Origin: Kiritimatiellia bacterium
Lineage (GTDB): Bacteria > Verrucomicrobiota > Kiritimatiellia > CAIVKH01
Direction of reading: 5' to 3'
Length of the DNA stretch: 64,000 nt
Assembly: GCA_023953695.1 (NCBI GenBank)
Contig: JAMLJG010000001.1
Coordinates: 1-64,000 of the forward strand
The notes beneath the pieces were generated by a model that was not told where the DNA came from, did not search any database, and was given only the letters and a program-made list of their open reading frames with translations. Positions 35,218 through 45,100 of this stretch are shown here, piece by piece; positions within the stretch are counted from its first letter, which is position 1; each line of letters starts with the position of its first letter. The position numbers were made by a program, and so were the translations under genes.

Positions 35218-36165
35218 TTAGCGAGGCCAGAGCCACCAGAGGTATCCGCCATAGGACAGGAGGAGGAGGACTCCTTCCCATCGGGCGATGATGTTCTTGG
35301 TCTTCATGAGAATGAAAAGACCCATGGCGATCGCGATCATGACGATGAAATCCACAGTGGTAACGCCGCCCGCGTCGAGTGGTTTGATCAAGCCTGCTAC
35401 GCCGAGGATACCTAGAATGTTGAAGACATTGGAGCCGATGATGTTGCCCACGGCGATGTCGTCCTTCTTTCGCAGGGCCGCTACCACGGAGGTCACCAAC
35501 TCGGGAAGGCTGGTTCCTGCGGCGACGATGGTGAGGCCGATGATCGCTTCGCTGACCCCCCAGTGCTTGGCGATGGAAATCGCGCCGTTGACGAACATTC
35601 GCGCGCCAATGACGAGCAGGGCAAGGCCGACGACGATGAAGAGCGTGTCCAAAGCGACGTAGCGTTTTTTGAATATCTTCTTCTCTTCGAGGTCATGCTC
35701 GGAAATCTCGCGCTTCTCGCGGCGCGCCCAGATGATCGTGCTGCAGGTGTAGATGACGATACCCACCGCGAAGACCGCTGCGCCACCGCGCGAGAGGCGG
35801 CTGTCGAGAAAGAGGAGCCAGCAGAGAAGCGATACGCCCACCATGATCGGCGCGTCAAAGCGAAGGAGTTGTGGCTTGATGTGGATGGGTTGAATCAATG
35901 CGGCCAGGCCGAGAATCACGGCGATGTTGAAAATGTTGGAGCCGATAACATTCCCCAATGCAATTGCGCCTTGCCCGTCGAGTGCGGCTTTTGTGCTGAC
36001 GACCAGTTCGGGCGCGCTGGTGCCGAATGCGACCACCGTCAACCCGACGACGAGCGGGGTCAGGCCGATGCGCAGCGCGAGGCTCGCGCTGCCGCGAACG
36101 AGCGATTCCGCTCCGAAATAGAGGAGTATTCCACCGCCGATGAGTAGAGCAATAATTTCAAGCAT
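35218..36165 (-). CDS. calcium/sodium antiporter (CaCA, YrbG-like)
   Basis: A 315-aa membrane protein with two inverted homologous halves of about five helices each. The alpha-repeats are visible: LVVGLTVVAFGTSAPELVVS with GNVIGSNIFNIAVILG in half one, and AIIGLTIVAAGTSLPELVTS with GNIIGSNVFNILGILG in half two. The Glu in each GTS-x-PE motif is the ion ligand. Length matches YrbG/NCX-like bacterial exchangers. Confidence 0.94.
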   Translation of the reverse strand: MLEIIALLIGGGILLYFGAESLVRGSASLALRIGLTPLVVGLTVVAFGTSAPELVVSTKAALDGQGAIALGNVIGSNIFNIAVILGLAALIQPIHIKPQLLRFDAPIMVGVSLLCWLLFLDSRLSRGGAAVFAVGIVIYTCSTIIWARREKREISEHDLEEKKIFKKRYVALDTLFIVVGLALLVIGARMFVNGAISIAKHWGVSEAIIGLTIVAAGTSLPELVTSVVAALRKKDDIAVGNIIGSNVFNILGILGVAGLIKPLDAGGVTTVDFIVMIAIAMGLFILMKTKNIIARWEGVLLLLSYGGYLWWLWPR

Positions 36166-36300
36166 GTGTGCACCTTGCTGGAAGGAGGCGCCACAGTAAC
36201 GGAGTGAGCCCCAGATGCAAGGGTAACTGGTCGGTCAATTTTGGCGCACAACGCGGCCCCTCGCACCGCGAGGGTAATTAACCGATGCTGTTCGCGCGGG

Positions 36301-39078
36301 CTACGCGTGAGACGCGCCGAAGCTGTAGCGAACCGGTTGGCCTACGGTTTTTGCTTCAATTCGAATGCGGCAGTCCACGATGCAGGCGCCTTTCCCCGGC
36401 TCCAGCGCAAACACGGGATTCATGTCGAGCTCTTTGATCTCGGGGATTTCTTCGACCATTGTGGACGTGCGAAGGAGCAACTCTTCGAGCGCATCGAGGT
36501 CGGCTGGCGCGTGCCCGCGATAGCCTTGCAGCAACTTGTAGCCCTTGATGGAGCGCACCATTTGGCTGGCGTCTTGCACGCTCAGCGGGGTGATGCGGAA
36601 GTTCACGTCTTTGAGAACTTCGACATAGATGCCGCCTAGGCCGAAGGCGATGAGCGGGCCGAAGAGGGGGTCTTCCGTCACGCCAACCATCACCTCCACG
36701 CCTCCGGAAACCATCGGCTGGATGAGGGCGCCATTCATCGCCTCGGGTTGGCCGGTCGCATCCACTCGCGCTTTGATGGCATCAAAGGCTTTGCGCACCG
36801 CTTCTTTGGTCTTCAGATTCAGCAAGACGCCGCCGATCTCGGTCTTGTGAACGAGTTTGATGGAGTCGAGCTTGACCGCGACCGGATAGCCGATTTCTTC
36901 CGCAATTTTTACGGCCTCATCCGCAGTCTTGGCGACGCCACCGGCGGGCAGCGGCAATTTGAAGGCCTTCAGGATTTCACGAACCTCTTCGGTGAGGAGC
37001 CAGCCGCCGTTGCGCTCTGCAAGGGCCTTTTGGCAAATCGCGCGCGCTTTGGCGACATTCACATCCTCGAAGTCCGGGATGATCGCCAAGGGCGCATTGC
37101 GCCACTCCGCATAGCGTACAATTTTGCTGAGCACGCGCGCGGCGGACTCGGGGAAGAGATAGCGCGGAAGCGTTTCGTTTCCGACTTTCATGGGAACGTT
37201 CGCGTGATCTTCCGTCATCATGACGGCGATGACGGGCTTGTTCGCCGCGCCCGCTGCGCGGCCTGCGGCCACGCCTTCTGCAACGGCCTCCATGATCGCC
37301 TTGTTGTCCGCCGTGCCGACGGGGATATAGATCACGATGATGGAGTCGAGATTTTCGTCCTGCATCGCGATTTCGATCGTGCGTTTGAAGTGTTCCGGCG
37401 GCGCGGAGGCGATCATGTCGATCGGGTTGTTCAGCGCGGCTGCCGCAGGAAGGAAGGATTTGAGTTCTTCGCGAGTTTTATCGGAAACCAGCGGCACTTC
37501 CAGGCCAGCCGCCTCGCACGCATCGGTGGCCAGAATGCCGGGGCCTCCGGCGTTGGTGACGATGCCGATGCGGCGGCCCTGTGGAAGGGGTTGGTGCGCG
37601 AGCATGGCCGCGAGGTCGAACATTTCTTCGAGCGTTTCGGCGCGAATGACCCCGGTTTGTTGAAAGAGCGCCTCGGTCGCGACATCGCTGGCTGCCAACG
37701 CTGCCGTGTGCGAGCCGGCTGCGCGCGTGCCCGCCGTGGTGCGTCCACTCTTCACGCAGACGATAGGCGTGGAACGGCTCACCCGCCGCGCGATGCGCGC
37801 GAAGCGGCGCGGGTTGCCGAAGGATTCGAGATAGAGCAGGATGACGTTCGTTTGCGGATCTTCCTCCCAGTATTGGAGGAGGTCGTTGCCGGTGACATCG
37901 GCTTTATTGCCCACGCTGACGAAACACGAGAGGCCGAGGTGCAGTTTGGTGGCCAGCTCCAGAATGGCGATGCCGAGGGCGCCACTCTGCGAGGACATGG
38001 CGATGGAGCCGTGATTCGGATAGGTTGGCGAGAAGGACGCGCCAAGCCGAACCTCGGGGTCGGTGTTGATGAGGCCGAGGCAGTTTGGGCCGACCATGCG
38101 CATGCCGTAGTCACGCACTTTCTGGACGAGCTGCGCCTGTAGCGCTTTTCCCTCGTCGTCCGTTTCGGCGAAGCCCGCGGAAATGACGACCACCGCCTTC
38201 ACGCCGTGTGCGGCGCAATCGTCAATGACGCTCAGAACGAACTTCTTGGGAACCACAATGATCGCGAGGTCCACCGGCTCCGGAATATCGCGCACCGATT
38301 TATAGGCGCGAATGGAGCAGATGACCGAGGCCTTGGGATTGACGGGATAGACCGGCCCATTGAATTGCTGGCCGGTGAGCTGCTGCATGATCCGGTAGCC
38401 AATGCTGCCCGGTTCGCGCGACGCGCCGACCACTGCCACCGCGTTGGGTTTGAAGAATGGACGAATGGAGGCCGTGGTGAACACGCGGTCGCGCATTTCG
38501 GATCGCGCGACGCTCTCCTTCCGCGGGGTAACATCAATGTTCACCTGAACGAGTCCATCCTCGATCTTTTCCGTCATTTCGAAGCCCGAATTGCGGAACG
38601 TCTCCAGCATCGCCTGGTTGTTCGGATTGGTGACGGCGAGGAAGTGGACAAACCCATTTCCCACGGCGATGACCGAGAGCCGCTCGAGCAATAGCGCGCC
38701 GATGCCCTTTCCTTGAAACGCGTCGTCCACCGCCACCGCGAATTCAGCGGTGTTCTCGTCGTGCGCGATGTAGGAGCCGGTCGCGATGATGCGGTCGGCG
38801 CCGTCCGCCACGCGGCTGACCAGCATCGTCACCTGCTTGCGCGGGTTGGAGGAATCACTCAGCGCGGAAATCATGTTCATCCCCGGTTTGCTTTCGGAGA
38901 AGAAGCGCTGGCGACGCGACTCGGGCGAGAGATGCTGGAAGAATTTCGCCAGCGCTTCGGCGTCGTCGGGTTTGCTGACGCGGATGGTGGCGGTTGATCC
39001 GTCGCGGAGGATCATGCGGCCCTGCGCTGCGGAATCCTGATAGAGCGCGGGGAGGAAGAGCGGCTTAATAGTTTTCAT
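36301..39078 (-). CDS. GNAT acetyltransferase fused to ADP-forming acyl-CoA synthetase (Pat-like)
   Basis: A 925-aa fusion. An N-terminal GNAT domain (about 25-180; DAFQGKGIGALLLERL acetyl-CoA loop) is followed by the CoA-binding Rossmann domain (AVVGASREPGSIGY), two succinyl-CoA-ligase-like domains (SSQSGALGIAILELA; GSHTAALAASD with the presumed phospho-His), and an ATP-grasp domain (YPVAVKLDSIKLVHKTEIGG). In E. coli PatZ the acetyltransferase is C-terminal; here it is N-terminal, the order also found in many other bacteria. It either acetylates lysines using a non-catalytic synthetase half or makes acyl-CoA from acid, CoA and ATP; the intact His favours activity. A palindrome directly precedes the start. 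Confidence 0.88.
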   Translation of the reverse strand: MKTIKPLFLPALYQDSAAQGRMILRDGSTATIRVSKPDDAEALAKFFQHLSPESRRQRFFSESKPGMNMISALSDSSNPRKQVTMLVSRVADGADRIIATGSYIAHDENTAEFAVAVDDAFQGKGIGALLLERLSVIAVGNGFVHFLAVTNPNNQAMLETFRNSGFEMTEKIEDGLVQVNIDVTPRKESVARSEMRDRVFTTASIRPFFKPNAVAVVGASREPGSIGYRIMQQLTGQQFNGPVYPVNPKASVICSIRAYKSVRDIPEPVDLAIIVVPKKFVLSVIDDCAAHGVKAVVVISAGFAETDDEGKALQAQLVQKVRDYGMRMVGPNCLGLINTDPEVRLGASFSPTYPNHGSIAMSSQSGALGIAILELATKLHLGLSCFVSVGNKADVTGNDLLQYWEEDPQTNVILLYLESFGNPRRFARIARRVSRSTPIVCVKSGRTTAGTRAAGSHTAALAASDVATEALFQQTGVIRAETLEEMFDLAAMLAHQPLPQGRRIGIVTNAGGPGILATDACEAAGLEVPLVSDKTREELKSFLPAAAALNNPIDMIASAPPEHFKRTIEIAMQDENLDSIIVIYIPVGTADNKAIMEAVAEGVAAGRAAGAANKPVIAVMMTEDHANVPMKVGNETLPRYLFPESAARVLSKIVRYAEWRNAPLAIIPDFEDVNVAKARAICQKALAERNGGWLLTEEVREILKAFKLPLPAGGVAKTADEAVKIAEEIGYPVAVKLDSIKLVHKTEIGGVLLNLKTKEAVRKAFDAIKARVDATGQPEAMNGALIQPMVSGGVEVMVGVTEDPLFGPLIAFGLGGIYVEVLKDVNFRITPLSVQDASQMVRSIKGYKLLQGYRGHAPADLDALEELLLRTSTMVEEIPEIKELDMNPVFALEPGKGACIVDCRIRIEAKTVGQPVRYSFGASHA

Positions 39079-39081
39079 AAT

Positions 39082-39095
39082 GTTTCTATAGAAAC
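39082..39095 (-). promoter_or_regulatory. palindrome at the acyltransferase start
   Basis: GTTTCTATAGAAAC is a perfect 14-bp palindrome ending 3 bases upstream of the ATG at 39078, in the place where a ribosome site would lie. It could be an operator or an RNA hairpin limiting translation. Confidence 0.4.
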
Positions 39096-39249
39096 GACGG
39101 GTATTCGTCTAGCTGACTCATTTCCCATTAATCGCAGCAAAGGCAAAGACAAACCACGCCTCCAGTCAAAAATCAGTGTTTCCCCGATAGGGCGATCAGG
39201 GACTCTCCGGGAGCAATTTCAATTGTCAATTGGCCTGCCTCTGGCGAAT

Positions 39250-39747
39250 ATGGATTCACACACGATGACAGGCGCAACCCCAACCCAGAGACGCGTTCAC
39301 GCAACCTTGTGGTTTTGGTGTGCTCTGTTGGGTTTTGTCCTCGGCGCTGGCGGCTATGTTTTCGTCTATGCGCGCGGTGCGTCCTATCTCTCGGATGATC
39401 CTGCGGCCTGCGCCAACTGCCACGTGATGAACGAGCATTTTGACGGATGGCAGAAGGCGAGCCATCACGCCGTTGCCACCTGCAACGACTGCCACACGCC
39501 GCACGCGCTCGTGCCGAAATATCTGACCAAAATGGAGAACGGCTACCACCACTCCAAGGCCTTCACGCTGCAAGATTTTCACGAGCCGATCCGCATTCGC
39601 GAAAAGAACTCGCGGATTCTCGAAGCCAATTGCCTTCGGTGCCACACCGAAATGGTCTCGGAGTTGGTGGAACACCGGTCGGGCGTGAGCAAAGCGCCGG
39701 ACTGTGTGCGGTGCCATGTGGAAGTCGGACATGGACCCGTGCGGTGA
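39250..39747 (+). CDS. nrfH: tetrahaem cytochrome c, NrfH-type quinol dehydrogenase
   Basis: A 165-aa membrane-anchored cytochrome with one N-terminal helix ([21 protein letters not shown]) and four Cys-x2-Cys-His haem sites: CANCH, CNDCH, CLRCH and CVRCH. This is the NapC/NirT-family layout of NrfH, which takes electrons from menaquinol and passes them to NrfA. nrfA starts 35 bases downstream with a strong ribosome site, so the two form an operon. The ATG at 39250 is preferred; a TTG nine codons upstream and an ATG five codons downstream are alternatives. Confidence 0.92.
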   Translation: MDSHTMTGATPTQRRVHATLWFWCALLGFVLGAGGYVFVYARGASYLSDDPAACANCHVMNEHFDGWQKASHHAVATCNDCHTPHALVPKYLTKMENGYHHSKAFTLQDFHEPIRIREKNSRILEANCLRCHTEMVSELVEHRSGVSKAPDCVRCHVEVGHGPVR

Positions 39748-39781
39748 AGCGGAAGAATCTTTTGAAGTAAGGAGGCGAGTC

Positions 39782-41251
39782 ATGCGCAAAACAACGAATG
39801 GACAATCCGGAGGCGCGGTCGCGTATGTGCTGTTTATCGTGGTGGCGGCGGCCTTCGCCGTGGGCATTTTCGCGCTGATGTCGAACATTGCGGAGCGCAA
39901 AGCCGAGGCGCGGAATCGCTATGTCCGTGTTGCTCAGGTGGATGAAGACACCACGGACCCGGCGGTGTGGGGGCAGAACTGGCCCAGGCAATATGACTCC
40001 TATCTCAAGACTGCGTTGCGCACACAGACCAAGTTCGGAGGACACGGCGGAAGCGAAGCCATGCCCGAAGAGAAAATTGAGCGAGAGCCGTGGCTCAAGC
40101 GCATGTTCCTCGGCTACGCCTTCTCCATTGATTATCGCGATCGGCGCGGCCACGCATACATGTTGGAAGATCAGGAGGCCACGCAGCGATTGACCAAGCC
40201 CCAGTCCGGCTCGTGCCTGCACTGCCATGCCTCCATCATGCCGCTCTATCGAGAACTCGGCGGCGGCGATGCAACCAAAGGGTTGGCGGAGAGCTATAAG
40301 TTCTCCTACCAGGAACTGCACGCGAAGTTGGTGGACAGCGGCCACGCGCACCCAGTCTCGTGCGTGGACTGCCACGATCCGGACTCCATGCAGTTGCGCG
40401 TCACGCGCCCCGGCTTCATCAATGGCATTCGCGCCTTCGCCGAATCGGGCGAACCGGCGCCGCAATTTGCCTCCATCGAAATCTGGCGCGAGAGCAAAAG
40501 CGAAAAGCCCTACGACCCCAACCGCGATGCCACGCGCCAGGAAATGCGCTCGTTCGTCTGCGCCCAGTGCCACGTCGAATACTACTGCGCCACAAAAATG
40601 CCCCTGGAGTTCCCCTGGGGCAAAGGTCTACGCGCCGAAGACCTGGAAGCGCATTGGAACGGCCGAACCTTTGAAGATGGAAAGCGCTTTTTCGACTATG
40701 TGCACGCCGAGAGCGGAGCGGAGATCCTGAAGACCCAACACCCCGAATTCGAATTGTGGAGCCAGGGCATCCACGCACGGAGCGGCGTCTCCTGTGCCGA
40801 CTGCCACATGCCCTACATCCGCGAAGGCGCCACCAAAGTCTCCGACCACTGGGTGCGTAGCCCGTTGCTGAACGTCAATCGCGCCTGCCAGACCTGCCAC
40901 AAAGTTCCCGAGCAGGAACTCCTCGCACGGGTGGATATCATTCAGGAGCGCAACTACGACCTGATGAAACGCTCTGCGGCGGCCCTGATGGACATGCTCG
41001 ATGCCATCAACGCTGCGATCAAGGCTGGCGCCACCGACGAACAGCTCAAGCCCGCCCGCGAGCTGCATCGCAGCGCACAGTGGCGCATTGATTTCATTGC
41101 CGCCGAAAACTCGATGGGCTTCCACGCGCCGCAGGAAGCCGCGCGGATTCTGGGCGAAGCCATTGATATGGCGCGCCAGGGCGAAATTGCCGCCCGCGCG
41201 ATCATTTCCGGCGCTCAATCGGCAGCCCCCGCTGCCGCGCCGGAAACCTGA
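39782..41251 (+). CDS. nrfA: cytochrome c nitrite reductase, ammonia-forming
   Basis: A 489-aa periplasmic pentahaem enzyme reducing nitrite to ammonium with six electrons. An N-terminal uncleaved anchor or signal ([20 protein letters not shown]) is followed by five haem motifs: CLHCH, CVDCH, CAQCH, CADCH and CQTCH. The first, in [18 protein letters not shown], is the active-site haem position, where E. coli has Cys-x2-Cys-Lys; here it is the His variant known from some other NrfA lineages. The catalytic Tyr/His region is [10 protein letters not shown] and [25 protein letters not shown] precedes the ATG. The Ala/Pro-rich C terminus is longer than needed. Confidence 0.94.
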   Translation: MRKTTNGQSGGAVAYVLFIVVAAAFAVGIFALMSNIAERKAEARNRYVRVAQVDEDTTDPAVWGQNWPRQYDSYLKTALRTQTKFGGHGGSEAMPEEKIEREPWLKRMFLGYAFSIDYRDRRGHAYMLEDQEATQRLTKPQSGSCLHCHASIMPLYRELGGGDATKGLAESYKFSYQELHAKLVDSGHAHPVSCVDCHDPDSMQLRVTRPGFINGIRAFAESGEPAPQFASIEIWRESKSEKPYDPNRDATRQEMRSFVCAQCHVEYYCATKMPLEFPWGKGLRAEDLEAHWNGRTFEDGKRFFDYVHAESGAEILKTQHPEFELWSQGIHARSGVSCADCHMPYIREGATKVSDHWVRSPLLNVNRACQTCHKVPEQELLARVDIIQERNYDLMKRSAAALMDMLDAINAAIKAGATDEQLKPARELHRSAQWRIDFIAAENSMGFHAPQEAARILGEAIDMARQGEIAARAIISGAQSAAPAAAPET

Positions 41252-41293
41252 ACGTCGGAGAACAGGGTCCAGACTTCGCCCGCCCTAACACGG

Positions 41294-41324
41294 GTCGGCG
41301 CGGGCCATACGTGCCCGCGCCGAC
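41294..41324. terminator. perfect 12-bp GC stem-loop after nrfA
   Basis: GTCGGCGCGGGC (41294-41305) and GCCCGCGCCGAC (41313-41324) flank a 7-base loop, 43 bases after the nrfA stop. There is no T-run, so it may be a processing or Rho-associated structure. It could alternatively be part of a palindromic recombination site at the island edge, since GCCTCAACA lies right after the toxin stop and TGTTAGGGC lies just beyond the stem on the minus strand. Confidence 0.45.
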
Positions 41325-41412
41325 GAGCCCGGTCGGATCCGCAAGGACCTGGCCGAATCCCTGGTGAGCCCGCCACGCGTGAGGCATACGGCGTGAGATC
41401 CATTGTTGAGGC

Positions 41413-41706
41413 CTATCTGACTTCTTCAATTGGCAGTATTTGCTTCGCGTGTCTCACTGTCAGAATCGAAACTGTTTGCCGATCTAATCGGTAAATGATC
41501 TGGTAGTTTTTCCATGATAACTCCCGGATGTCGTGCCGAACAGCGTCCTTGTTTATCTTCCCGCTTAGGGGGAAATCTTCCAGTTGCTTGACCCGATCAA
41601 ATACTTGTCGGATCCATCGCTCAGCGGCTGGTGGATTTTCCCGATGGATGTACGCGCCAATCTCGACTACGCGCTCCAGAGCGAGAGGAGCCCAACGAAT
41701 GGTCAT
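41413..41706 (-). CDS. RelE/ParE-family toxin
   Basis: A 97-aa toxin: IRWAPLALERVVEIGAYI at the N terminus, LEDFPLSGKI in the middle, and RHDIRELSWKNYQIIYRLD then VSILTVRHAKQILP at the C terminus, the compact fold shared by gyrase-inhibiting ParE and ribosome-dependent RelE. The spacing and the NYQIIYR strand look more ParE-like. It overlaps the antitoxin by 4 bases. Target not determinable. Confidence 0.88.
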   Translation of the reverse strand: MTIRWAPLALERVVEIGAYIHRENPPAAERWIRQVFDRVKQLEDFPLSGKINKDAVRHDIRELSWKNYQIIYRLDRQTVSILTVRHAKQILPIEEVR

Positions 41707-41984
41707 GCGCGAACTCGTTTTAGAACCTGCTCAAGCGCATTGTCGTGACGTAGGCCCTTACCTTCCGATAGCTGATGTTCACCTAGGCGAATGTCTTGCA
41801 GCGTCTCGATCCGCTCCATAAGAGTCTCGTAATGAGCAATATCCAGTAAGACCGCCGCCGATTTGCCATGATGCGTGATGACGACAGGACGTTTTGTCTT
41901 TCGGACCTGTCGAATACAGGACGCTACCCCGGATCGAAACTCGGAGAGTGGCTTTACGTCTTCGGCGAGCTGTAATTTGGACAT
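41703..41984 (-). CDS. Phd/YefM-family antitoxin
   Basis: A 93-aa antitoxin with an N-terminal DNA-binding Phd/YefM fold (DVKPLSEFRSGVASCIRQVRKTKRPVVITHHGKSAAVLLDIAHYE; key elements PLSEFR, PVVITHHGK and AAVLLD) and a C-terminal charged tail that would wrap the toxin. It is the first gene of the module. A promoter with an overlapping operator lies upstream, consistent with autoregulation. Confidence 0.9.
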   Translation of the reverse strand: MSKLQLAEDVKPLSEFRSGVASCIRQVRKTKRPVVITHHGKSAAVLLDIAHYETLMERIETLQDIRLGEHQLSEGKGLRHDNALEQVLKRVRA

Positions 41985-41999
41985 ATTGATGACCTTTAT

Positions 42000-42036
42000 T
42001 TGTACGGAATATCGTACAATATACCCGATTTGTCAA
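42000..42036 (-). promoter_or_regulatory. toxin-antitoxin promoter with overlapping operator
   Basis: On the minus strand TTGACA (42031-42036) and GATATT (42008-42013) are separated by exactly 17 bases, a near-consensus sigma-70 promoter. The inverted repeat TTGTACG (42000-42006) and CGTACAA (42013-42019) spans the -10, so antitoxin binding would block polymerase. The ATG follows about 16 bases after the dyad. Confidence 0.7.
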
Positions 42037-42048
42037 TCCTGCCTCAAT

Positions 42049-42117
42049 GCGAGACTGAGGGGCAGCTTCGCATTAGCGCGGAGGCGGCGGGGGAAGCCGC
42101 CAGCGAGCGACACGGCA
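42049..42117. repeat. dispersed repeat, partial copy
   Basis: About 69 bases, starting GCGAGACTGAGG and ending GCGACACGGC, are identical to 51722-51790. It includes AGCTTCGCATTAGC, the complement of the arm of the attC-like sites at 50781 and 51560. It lies just upstream of the toxin-antitoxin promoter and downstream of the 1113-aa gene. Confidence 0.7.
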
Positions 42118-42129
42118 CCCTGCCCGAGC

Positions 42130-42180
42130 CTTTCTCGCCACGCCATCCGAGAAGCAATAATCAATACCAAGAACCGACCC
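42130..42180. mobile_element. relic of RAYT-element end
   Basis: This stretch, ending in TACCAAGAACCGACCC (42165-42180), closely resembles the 5' leader of the RAYT transposase copies at 49050-49112 and 49400-49457, including a TTTCTCGCCA start-codon region and AATAATCAATACC. It is a solo fragment. Confidence 0.55.
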
Positions 42181-42191
42181 GCTGCCTCTGG

Positions 42192-45100
42192 CTATTCCCT
42201 GAACGTGCCATCGTCAAAGCCTATGGGCTTCGCGGTCAGCCGCCGCACCTGCAGTTCGCTATAGTCGGAGATCATGTCGGGGAGTCGGCGCAAGTACGCG
42301 TACAGGCCGATGGCGCCGTCCCAGTCGGACGTCGGTTCCGTGGCGGGGTTCTCGTTGGCGTAGATCGCTTTTCCATTCACATAGACCGTCGCGCGACCTT
42401 CCCAGACCTGGATGAGCACCTTGTAGGAATCCGCCTTTTCGATTGGCAGGGCGTCCTTCTTGCCACCCGAGATCTGGTCCAGCTCCGCCTTGACCTTGTC
42501 GCCCGACTTGTAGAGGCGCAGGCCGGCAAATCTGTGGTGGTTGGAGGGTTTGCCGATGGTGATGCACGCCTGGTTCTGCGAGCGGTTGTCGGTGACGAAC
42601 CGGATCGTCGCCTTCACTTCGAAGTTCGAGCCGATGCCCGCCTGGCACACCATGTTGCAGGTTCCCTTGGAATCCGTGCGCCCGCGGACGGTGTTGGTGC
42701 CCATCACGGACCAGTCGCCGTCCTTTTTCCGCCATCCGGCGAATCCGGCGGACGGCATGAGGTCAACCCAGTCTCCGTTCTCCAGCTTGTCCTCCGCGCG
42801 GAGGACGAACAGGTGATCGTCGAGCGCGAAGCGGGCCTCCTCGTCGAGATTTGCGGAAGCGGCCAACTTCTCAAAGAGCCGCAGCGCTTCTTTGTCGTCG
42901 CCCCGGGCGCGCGCATCCAGCGCGGCCTGCGCGGTTTCGCCGTCGGGCCCGGTGGCGAGCGCGACCTCGCCCTTCATGACCTGCGGGTTGAAGTCGAGGT
43001 TCTCGGTGACGGCGGGGTCGAGCTCTCCGCCGACGGCCTGCAGCATCTCTCGCGCCTTGACGAATTCTCCGGCGGCCCATGCGGTCACCGCGTAGTGGGA
43101 CTGGTAGAAGGACAGCGTGCCGATGCGGTTGGTTTCGCTGATGTAGCCCTCGTAGAGCTCGCAGAGCCTCCGGTAGGTATCCTTCTTCCGGAAAGCCTCT
43201 TTCCAGTCATCCAACTCCTTCCCGATGTCCCTCACGGCGGTGAAGAAGACCCAGGGCACCGCAGTATCATAGCGTTTGGTCTCCATGCACTCGGTTCCGA
43301 ACGCGAGCATCTCGCGGTGGCTGCCGAACCAGCGGGGCCGCATCGCCCAGAGCAGGTGGCCATAGGCGGGTATGTAGTCGAACTGCGCCTCGACGGCTCG
43401 GTCGAACCACAGGCGCATCTCCTCGCCGTTCTGGAGGCCCATGCTGACCTCGATCATCCCCGCGGCGGCGTGCGGCTCCTTGGGATTCATCTCCCATGCC
43501 TCGGTCAGCGCCTTCTTCGCCAGCTCCAAGTGCTCCTTGAAACCCACCCAGCCCTCCTCGCTGACGGTGCTGGCGTAGCCGCTGCCGCGATCGCGCCACG
43601 CCTTGCGGATCTCGGCCCTTCCCTCGGTGGTCTTCACGATCCACGGGTTTGCGCCCGGCGTGGCCAAGAGCCGCTCGTAGAGATTCGTGTAGCTGAACAC
43701 GTTGAACGCGGTGACCTGCTCCTCGACGCTATCGAAGAAGAGCCGCTGCTCGCCGGGCAGGAAGCTGTCGTCGGCGGCCGACGCGGCGAGATACGTCATC
43801 ATCCTCTCGCCCCATTTCTTGTACTGGTTGTAGCTGTTGGGCAGCGCGTTGTAGACCTGCGTGAGCCGCGCGGAGCACATGAAGGAGCGGAACGCGGGGT
43901 AGTTCGTCCTCTGGAAACCGTCGATCGCGCGCCGTAGGTAGGGCTCGGCGCTGCCCCAGTTCTTCATGCGGCGGAGCTGCACGCCGTGGAAGTACAGGAT
44001 GAGCGGATCCTGGCAGCCGTTTTCTGCGAGGCGCGCGACCGCGTCGCGCATCTCGATCTCCGAGGGCGCACCGGGCACTTCCGCGGCCATCGCCGCGTAG
44101 CCTTCGAGGCACTTGAGAGCCTCCTCGTCCCATGCGGGGTCGCGGATCCCGAGCCGCTTGTACACATCGACCACGAGACGCTGGTTCGATGCGTTCACCA
44201 TGCGGGCGACATCAAAGCGTGTGACAGCGTTCGTTCCTGCGGGCAGCGGCTTGCCCTCGAAGAGCCGCCCGCGGCGCGGGCTTTCCGCATGCGTTGCGGC
44301 GTTGGAGAGCGTCGCGGACGCGAGATCCCGGCCGGCGAGAAGCGCCTCGATGTCCGCGCGCAAGTCTCTCTCCAAGGTCGGGCTGAACCCCCGGTGCACG
44401 ACCTGCACGATGCCCGCCCGGTCAATCAGCACGGTCTGCGGGATGGCCTCCGCCTCGTAGAGCGTGCCCGACTTCCGCTCCTCATCGACCACGACCGGAC
44501 AGGTGATCTTCTGTGCATCCAGAAATTTGCGGATCTTGTCCGTTGGATCGCCGAGGTTGACGGCGTAGAACGCGACGCCGTTGGTCCGGAAGCTTTCCGC
44601 GACCTTCGCGACGATGGGCAGCGCCTTCCGGCACGGAGGGCACCATATCGCCCAGAAGTCAAGAACGACGATCCGTCCCGCGTGAGCCACGAGGTTGGTG
44701 GCGCCGCCATCCAAGAGCTTCATCGGGAAGTCGGGGGCCTTCTGCCCGACCAACGGGTGCGGGCCCTCGTCGTCCTCTTGCATGAACGATGCGACCTTCT
44801 TGGCGTCGGCCGGCGGATCGAAGCGAAACACATCGTCCGGAATGGGCTGGCCCACGGACCAGTTGGTGTAGGAGTAGGTGGTCTTCATCATCCGGTCTTT
44901 GCCGGTGTCCCGATAGGCCTTGGACATGTCCATCACGAGCTTCCGAACGATGGGCGTCTCGCCGGCGTCCACCCATAGCTCCCAGTCGAACTGCTCCTGC
45001 GTGAAGCGCAGATGATGGCATTCGGCTCCGTCGACGGCCTCGCGGCCGAGGTGGGTCACCTCGGTGACGCCTTCCATCATCTGTTCGTACGGATCGCCCG

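Noticed and set aside
36748..38142. 464-codon plus-strand frame opposite the acyltransferase/synthetase gene
   Set aside because: The minus-strand product is a complete, well-recognised protein; the plus frame is its complement.
42000..43937. 645-codon plus-strand frame opposite the 1113-aa fusion gene
   Set aside because: Antisense of a gene with clear signal peptide and thioredoxin domain; the plus translation shows no domain.
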